Below the pieces are notes generated by a model. The model did not search any database and had not been told where the DNA came from. It worked only from the letters and a program-made list of their open reading frames with translations. The position numbers and the translations under genes were made by a program. This document shows, piece after piece, positions 6,931-10,021 of a DNA stretch of 10,021 nt (position 1 is the stretch's first letter; the number at the start of each line of letters is the position of its first letter). Source of the stretch: CAZILM01 sp964625325 (GTDB lineage: Bacteria; Patescibacteriota; Saccharimonadia; Saccharimonadales; CAYVSP01); NCBI GenBank assembly GCA_964625325.1, contig CAZVBA010000025.1, positions 1 through 10,021 on the forward strand, written 5' to 3'.

Positions 6931-7482
6931 ATGGCTAAAACAAAACTCAGTCACCGAGCGTTTGCGCTGTCTTTAGCGCTGTTGTTTTTGGTGACATCAC
7001 TGGGTTTTAGCGGGCTGGTTATCTGGCAGTTGACGCATAAGCCAAAAGATACTACACCTACTACTCAAGCAGATTTACAAAAGGCATTACAACAAAAGGG
7101 GAGTAAATTGGAAGGTACTAAACTAAGCAACTTTACGACAGTCAGCAAAATCGACCAATTACAAAGCATTGATCTGAAAGTTGGTAACGGTGATGAGGTC
7201 AAAGCCGGGGCCACAGTTACGGCCCACTACACCGGAGCCGTGGCTGCCACCGGCATTATTTTCCAAAGTTCGCATGACAGCGGCCAACCGGTCGAATTCC
7301 CACTCAGCAACGTTATCAAGGGCTGGACCGATGGTGTGCCCGGCATGAAGGTCGGCGGCACGCGGCGGCTACTGATTCCGGCTAGCCTAGCCTACGGTGC
7401 CACGCCGCCACAAGGTTCGGGAATTCCGGCCAACGCCGACCTGGTTTTTGATATCGAATTGGTGAGCGTTAAAAACCCCTAA
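6931..7482 (+). CDS. Membrane-anchored FKBP-type peptidyl-prolyl cis-trans isomerase
   Basis: A 183-aa protein that would catalyse prolyl cis-trans isomerisation of exported proteins outside the membrane. A basic N-terminus (MAKTKLSHR) precedes one uncleaved-looking helix at about 10-33, then a Thr/Gln-rich linker (about 36-75) and one FKBP domain at about 78-181. Against human FKBP12 the pocket residues are kept: Tyr100 (AHYTG), Phe111, Val128, Ile129, Trp132 (VIKGWTDGV), Tyr155 (LAYGA) and Phe173 (LVFDIEL). The one clear change is Gln112 where FKBP12 has Asp37 (FQSS instead of FDSS). The GMKVGGTRRLLIPASLAYG stretch is diagnostic. The start is supported by AGGAG at 6922-6926. It probably works as an extracytoplasmic folding factor, being alone on its transcript or with read-through from the Nudix gene. 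Confidence 0.93.
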   Translation: MAKTKLSHRAFALSLALLFLVTSLGFSGLVIWQLTHKPKDTTPTTQADLQKALQQKGSKLEGTKLSNFTTVSKIDQLQSIDLKVGNGDEVKAGATVTAHYTGAVAATGIIFQSSHDSGQPVEFPLSNVIKGWTDGVPGMKVGGTRRLLIPASLAYGATPPQGSGIPANADLVFDIELVSVKNP

Positions 7483-7513
7483 GGAGTTAATGAACAATTG
7501 ACACCTTAAATAA

Positions 7514-7526
7514 GTGTTATTAACAC
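7514..7526. promoter_or_regulatory. Perfect palindrome GTGTTATTAACAC, candidate operator upstream of the glutaredoxin gene
   Basis: GTGTTA (7514-7519) and TAACAC (7521-7526) are exact reverse complements around one central T. It lies just upstream of the -35 of the glutaredoxin promoter. A TTGACA at 7498-7503 precedes it but has no suitably spaced -10. No known regulator is assigned. Confidence 0.4.
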
Positions 7527-7539
7527 AACATATAGGGTA

Positions 7540-7569
7540 TTGCATAAGCATGTAGACGCTATATATAAT
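7540..7569 (+). promoter_or_regulatory. Sigma70-type promoter of the glutaredoxin gene
   Basis: TTGCAT at 7540-7545 and a consensus TATAAT at 7564-7569 are separated by 18 bases. Transcription would begin near 7576, leaving a leader of about 35 nt that contains AAAGGAAAA (7600-7608) as ribosome binding site before the ATG at 7611. This is the best consensus promoter in the window. Confidence 0.75.
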
Positions 7570-7610
7570 AGGTCAGGACAAGAAAAAATACATAAAACGA
7601 AAGGAAAATC

Positions 7611-7859
7611 ATGGTCAAGAACATTACTATATTCACCACTAATACCTGCGCCTATTGCGGTATGGTGAAGAAGTTCTTGCAAGCCAAAGGCTATCAATAC
7701 GAAGAGGTCAATTTAGATGCTCAACCGGAGCGCCAGGCTGAGGCCTATCAAATGAGCGGCCAACTAGCCGTACCGGTTACAGTTGTCACCAAGCAAGACG
7801 ATTCACAACAAATTGTCGTTGGCTATAACCTCGCACAGTTGGTACCGGCTATCGCTTAA
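7611..7859 (+). CDS. Glutaredoxin-like / NrdH-like thiol-disulfide protein
   Basis: An 82-aa small cytoplasmic dithiol protein with a thioredoxin fold. Features in order: strand 1 (KNITIFTT), the redox-active C13-A-Y-C16 at the start of helix 1 (TCAYCGMVKKFLQAKG), strand 2 with YEEVNLD, the cis-Pro loop at V54-P55-V56, and the VVGYNLAQL end typical of glutaredoxin-like proteins. The NrdH WSGFRP-type ending is absent; the GYN-x-x-QL ending is more like YruB-type glutaredoxin-like proteins. Next comes a thioredoxin reductase gene, 110 bases downstream. The reductase may recharge this protein directly, as TrxB does for NrdH, which would fit an organism without glutathione. That is inference. The start is fixed by AAAGGAAAA. 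Confidence 0.9.
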   Translation: MVKNITIFTTNTCAYCGMVKKFLQAKGYQYEEVNLDAQPERQAEAYQMSGQLAVPVTVVTKQDDSQQIVVGYNLAQLVPAIA

Positions 7860-7870
7860 TTTTCAGGTAC

Positions 7871-7968
7871 CAATTTGCAATTTTCATTCAATTTTCAATG
7901 ACGCAAACGTTTGAAAACTGTATTATTGGTGCATTGATTGGAAATTAGTAATTGTAAATTGGAAATTA
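7871..7968. repeat. Cluster of short A/T-rich direct and inverted repeats upstream of the thioredoxin reductase gene
   Basis: CAATTTTCA occurs at 7878-7886 and again at 7889-7897 (11-base period). ATTGGAAATTA occurs at 7937-7947 and again at 7958-7968 (21-base period). The right-hand unit is close to the reverse complement of the left-hand one, so the intergenic region forms a loose inverted arrangement around the palindrome CAAACGTTTG. Spacings near one and two helical turns would place copies on one face of the DNA. The right-hand repeat runs to within one base of the ATG. Confidence 0.55.
7898..7926 (+). promoter_or_regulatory. Candidate promoter of the thioredoxin reductase gene with a palindrome in the spacer
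   Basis: ATGACG (7898-7903, four of six matches to TTGACA) and TATTAT (7921-7926) are 17 bases apart. The perfect 10-bp palindrome CAAACGTTTG (7904-7913) fills the 5' part of the spacer, a usual place for a repressor site. A second inverted repeat, TTTTCAA (7892-7898) with TTGAAAA (7911-7917), overlaps it. Confidence 0.45.
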
Positions 7969-7969
7969 C

Positions 7970-8992
7970 ATGCCAAGTCCGCAAGACAAGACAGTAAATA
8001 GACATGAACTGGTAATTATTGGTGCCGGCCCGGCGGCATTAAGTGCGGCGGTCTATACGACGCGCGAAGACATTGACACCGTGCTGTTTGAAAAGGGTGT
8101 AATTGGCGGCCTGGCGGCCGTAACCGACTGGGTAGACAACTATCCAGGCTTCCCTAAGGGTATTGCCGGCCTAGAATTGGCCGAAAACTTGCAGCAGCAG
8201 GCTGAACGCTTCGGTGCAATCATTGAACTAGGCGACGTCAGCGCCATTGAAGACCAAGGTGAGTACAAGCACCTCAGCACCAGTAGCGGCGACTACTATG
8301 CCAAAGCGGTCTTGATTGCGACTGGCAGCGATTATAAAAAGATCGGCGTTCCTGGCGAGCAGGAATATTATGCCCGCGGCGTCCACTACTGTGCCACCTG
8401 CGATGGCGCTTTTTACCGCGACAAGCGCTTGGTAGTGGTAGGTGGCGGCAATTCTGCCGTTCAGGAGGCCATGTTTCTAACCAAATTCGCCAGTCATATA
8501 GACATTATGGTGCGCGGTGATAAGTTCCGAGCCTCTGAAGTGCTACAGCACGAACTGGACAAACATCGGGATAAAATTACCGTCCACTTTAATACAACAA
8601 CAGATGAGATTGTCGGTGAGAATAACCTGGTTACTAAAGTTATAGGCACCGATAAAACCACCAATCAAAAGGTGGAATTCCCAACCGACGGCGTCTTTGT
8701 CTTTGTCGGTTTGTCACCCAATACCCAGTTTTTGAAAGGCAGCCCAATTGAGCTGGATGAAATCGGCTTTATCAAGACAACACCTGAACTAAAAACCAAT
8801 ATGGACGGCGTGTTTGCGGCTGGCGACGTCCGCAGTGGCGCCACCATGCAGGTGGCCAGCGCCGTCGGTGAAGGCGCCACAGCGGCTCTGATGATCCGGA
8901 AATATTTAGAAAGTCGTGAACTAGCCACTCCAGCAGCACCAACACCCAAACCCCTACAAGTTGGGTTGGACGCGGTCAATAAACTTAAGTAG
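7970..8992 (+). CDS. trxB: Thioredoxin reductase-like FAD/NAD(P)H disulfide oxidoreductase
   Basis: A 340-aa cytoplasmic flavoprotein that would pass electrons from NAD(P)H through FAD and a redox disulfide to a small thiol protein, probably the upstream glutaredoxin-like protein. Motifs in order: the FAD-binding GAGPAALSAAVY at 18-29, GGLAAVTDWVDNYPGFP at 46-62, the ATGSDYKKIGVPGE segment at 117-130, the active-site C141-A-T-C144 followed by DGAFYRDK, the nucleotide-binding GGGNSAVQEA at 158-167, and the closing FAAGDVR at 282-288 with MQVASAVGEGATAA. Where E. coli TrxB has the NADPH-binding HRRxxxR, this protein has V181-R182-G183-xxx-R187, so coenzyme preference is open. It is longer than the usual ~315 aa, with about 10 extra N-terminal residues and a Pro-rich C-terminal tail from about 317. 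Only GGAAA at 7961-7965 could serve as ribosome binding site. Confidence 0.94.
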   Translation: MPSPQDKTVNRHELVIIGAGPAALSAAVYTTREDIDTVLFEKGVIGGLAAVTDWVDNYPGFPKGIAGLELAENLQQQAERFGAIIELGDVSAIEDQGEYKHLSTSSGDYYAKAVLIATGSDYKKIGVPGEQEYYARGVHYCATCDGAFYRDKRLVVVGGGNSAVQEAMFLTKFASHIDIMVRGDKFRASEVLQHELDKHRDKITVHFNTTTDEIVGENNLVTKVIGTDKTTNQKVEFPTDGVFVFVGLSPNTQFLKGSPIELDEIGFIKTTPELKTNMDGVFAAGDVRSGATMQVASAVGEGATAALMIRKYLESRELATPAAPTPKPLQVGLDAVNKLK

Positions 8993-9001
8993 AATAAGCA
9001 G

Positions 9002-9036
9002 AAGCGAGATATTTCGCTTACAATCTAACGTTTAGA
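9002..9036. promoter_or_regulatory. Two palindromes and a -10-like site upstream of the MarR gene (candidate operator/promoter)
   Basis: AAGCGAGATATTTCGCTT (9002-9019) is an 18-bp near-palindrome with a single mismatched symmetric pair. TCTAACGTTTAGA (9024-9036) has perfect 5-bp arms around CGT. Between and overlapping them is TACAAT (9019-9024), five of six matches to a -10, which would start transcription near 9031. No good -35 is visible. MarR-family proteins usually repress their own gene by binding such palindromes over the promoter, so autoregulation is a reasonable inference. The first palindrome could alternatively be a weak hairpin at the end of the thioredoxin reductase transcript, but it lacks a T run. 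Confidence 0.45.
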
Positions 9037-9052
9037 GTGCAGGCTATAACGT

Positions 9053-9502
9053 ATGGACAATCAATCTTACGACGTATATGAATTATGTTTAGTACATACC
9101 CAGTTCGATCGCTGGGTACGTTCGCAGATCAGCCAGGCCCTGGACGGTACTGAGCTGACTATGATGGAGTGGTTGCTGCTCGTTAGTATTAGTAAGAACC
9201 AGGACGAAGAGCTGAGTGTTACCGAGGCCGCTGAACTTTTAGGTGTGAGTTTGCCGCAAGTGACGGCTCTTACTCAGCAATTGGTTAAAAAGGACCTAAT
9301 TAGCCTAGAAGTCGAGTCTGAAGACCGCCGCAGTCGCCGCTTGCGTATTAGTTCCCGCGGCCAGGTTCTCTGTACGACCGCCTTGCGCCACATCGAAGAA
9401 GCGGTCGAAGAGGATATGAAGGACTCTACGCAGCTTAAAACCTATCGCCGCTTATTATCTGCTATGGTTGATCGGTCCTCCGAACCTGCCAGGGTGGATT
9501 AA
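9053..9502 (+). CDS. MarR-family winged-helix transcriptional regulator
   Basis: A 149-aa DNA-binding repressor that would act as a dimer. The winged helix-turn-helix runs from about 36 to 103: MMEWLLLVSIS, then LSVTEAAELLGVSLPQVTALTQQLVKKDLISL with the recognition helix at about 66-80, and the wing ESEDRRSRRLRISSRGQ with the family-typical D-x-R basic tip at 91-96. Flanking helices (about 5-30 and 105-145) form the dimer domain. The protein has two cysteines, C12 and C107. C12 lies in the first helix in the context ELCLVHTQFDR, which lines up by eye with Cys15 of B. subtilis OhrR (QLCFLLYASSR). The OhrR partner tyrosines are not obviously kept. Placed right after glutaredoxin and thioredoxin reductase genes, it is a candidate redox-responsive regulator of them and of itself (inference). 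A weak AGG at 9041-9043 is the only ribosome-site candidate. Confidence 0.9.
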   Translation: MDNQSYDVYELCLVHTQFDRWVRSQISQALDGTELTMMEWLLLVSISKNQDEELSVTEAAELLGVSLPQVTALTQQLVKKDLISLEVESEDRRSRRLRISSRGQVLCTTALRHIEEAVEEDMKDSTQLKTYRRLLSAMVDRSSEPARVD

Positions 9503-9514
9503 CCAGCTCACCAA

Positions 9515-10021
9515 CTAGATGGCTGTGTAGCCGGGGAAGTCATCAATGACCACCCGGTGTCTGTCGATACCCCGGGCTAGAAGGTCTTTTTCAAAAGTCT
9601 TAATCATTGGTTCTGGACCGGAAAGATAAATCATTTTGTTGCTTTTGCCGGCCAACTCGAGGATTTTAGCGGCTGACAGGCGGCCGCTGGCGCCGTCCCA
9701 GCCAGCCGGCGGTTCACCTAGCAAAATCTGAAATTTTTTTAGATATGAATCAAATAGTGATCGGAAAGCAACTTCTTCCAAGCGGTTGGCGGCGTAAATC
9801 AGATGAATATCGCGCTGCTCACCGGTATCCTTAAGCCACGTAACCATGCTATGAAACGGCGTTACACCGATGCCGCCGGCCACGAACACCAATGGTATCG
9901 TCTTATCTTTTGGTAGCACAAAATCGCCCATGGCATCAGCCATGTGTAGTTTGGTACCAGTGGGTAGCTCCCATAATGCCTGCTTAAAGGTGCTACTTCT
10001 TTCGGTATTAAATTTGGTGGT
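9515..10021 (-). CDS. Ferredoxin/flavodoxin-NAD(P)H reductase-like flavoprotein, 5'-truncated by window edge
   Basis: Minus-strand gene; the frame is open from the edge at 10021, so the ATG at 9943 is an internal Met and the 168 aa seen here are the C-terminal part. The visible piece begins in the end of the FAD-binding barrel (SSTFKQALWELPTGTKLHMA, then DAMGDFVLP). The NAD(P)-binding Rossmann domain follows: FVAGGIGVTPFHSMVTWL for the nucleotide loop, IHLIYAANRLEEVAF, the YLSGPEPMI segment, and the terminal VVIDDFPGY. This is the ferredoxin-NADP reductase fold, oxidising or reducing NAD(P)H through FAD; the electron partner is unknown. The C-terminal FPGYTAI ending resembles bacterial FNR-like oxidoreductases without a fused iron-sulfur domain, though any N-terminal fusion would lie outside the window. 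It converges on the MarR gene with a 12-base gap and no visible terminator. Confidence 0.88.
   Translation of the reverse strand, partial: TTKFNTERSSTFKQALWELPTGTKLHMADAMGDFVLPKDKTIPLVFVAGGIGVTPFHSMVTWLKDTGEQRDIHLIYAANRLEEVAFRSLFDSYLKKFQILLGEPPAGWDGASGRLSAAKILELAGKSNKMIYLSGPEPMIKTFEKDLLARGIDRHRVVIDDFPGYTAI

Noticed and set aside
7498..7526. TTGACA at 7498-7503 as the -35 of a second glutaredoxin promoter
   Set aside because: The base positions 15-19 downstream hold no acceptable -10 (TAACAC at best), so the promoter at 7540-7569 was preferred.
8665..8979. 104-codon minus-strand frame within the thioredoxin reductase gene
   Set aside because: The plus-strand frame carries all family motifs through this region; the opposite frame has none.
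1..10021. TGA recoding as in Gracilibacteria or Absconditabacteria
   Set aside because: TGA ends pheS, the small Cys-rich gene, pheT and the transporter exactly where the families end, so the code is standard.

Overview
The window looks like a chromosomal piece of a Patescibacteria (CPR) bacterium, possibly a Saccharibacteria-type genome. This is inferred, not proven. The reasons are short intergenic spaces, ATGA-overlapped genes, a Cys4-containing PheS, a DUF2207 protein with a Gly-rich tail, and a glutaredoxin/thioredoxin reductase pair. The genetic code is standard: TGA is the stop of pheS, pheT and others, so this is not a TGA-recoding CPR lineage. A run of 10 Ns at 6004-6013 marks an assembly gap, so this is probably a metagenome-derived scaffold.

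Region 1 (1-6095, plus strand) is a tightly packed run: the 3' part of pheS, a 57-aa Cys-rich small protein, pheT, an EamA-type 10-helix transporter and a DUF2207 membrane protein. The first three junctions are all 4-base ATGA overlaps (752-755, 922-925, 3414-3417) and the fourth has one base between stop and start. This points to one transcript with translational coupling. PheS and PheT form the phenylalanyl-tRNA synthetase. The small Cys-rich protein sits between the two subunits and is the most unusual gene here. The end of the DUF2207 gene runs into the N gap. The sequence after the gap encodes a second Gly-rich tail ending in Trp-stop in another frame, so the C-terminus is damaged in this assembly.

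Region 2 (6105-7482) holds a minus-strand 84-aa two-helix membrane protein and a divergent Nudix hydrolase. The two are separated by only 48 bases with a palindromic -10-like GTATATAC. A membrane-anchored FKBP-type prolyl isomerase follows with its own extended -10 and Shine-Dalgarno.

Region 3 (7483-9502) is a redox group: a glutaredoxin-like CxxC protein with a clear sigma70 promoter, a thioredoxin reductase and a MarR-family regulator. The three upstream regions carry palindromes and short repeats that could be operators. The MarR protein has an N-terminal Cys where OhrR has its peroxide-sensing Cys. Region 4 (9515-10021, minus strand) is the C-terminal part of a ferredoxin/flavodoxin-NAD(P)H reductase-like flavoprotein that continues beyond the window. 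No rRNA, tRNA, CRISPR array or transposase was seen, and no gene-free stretch exceeds about 130 bases.
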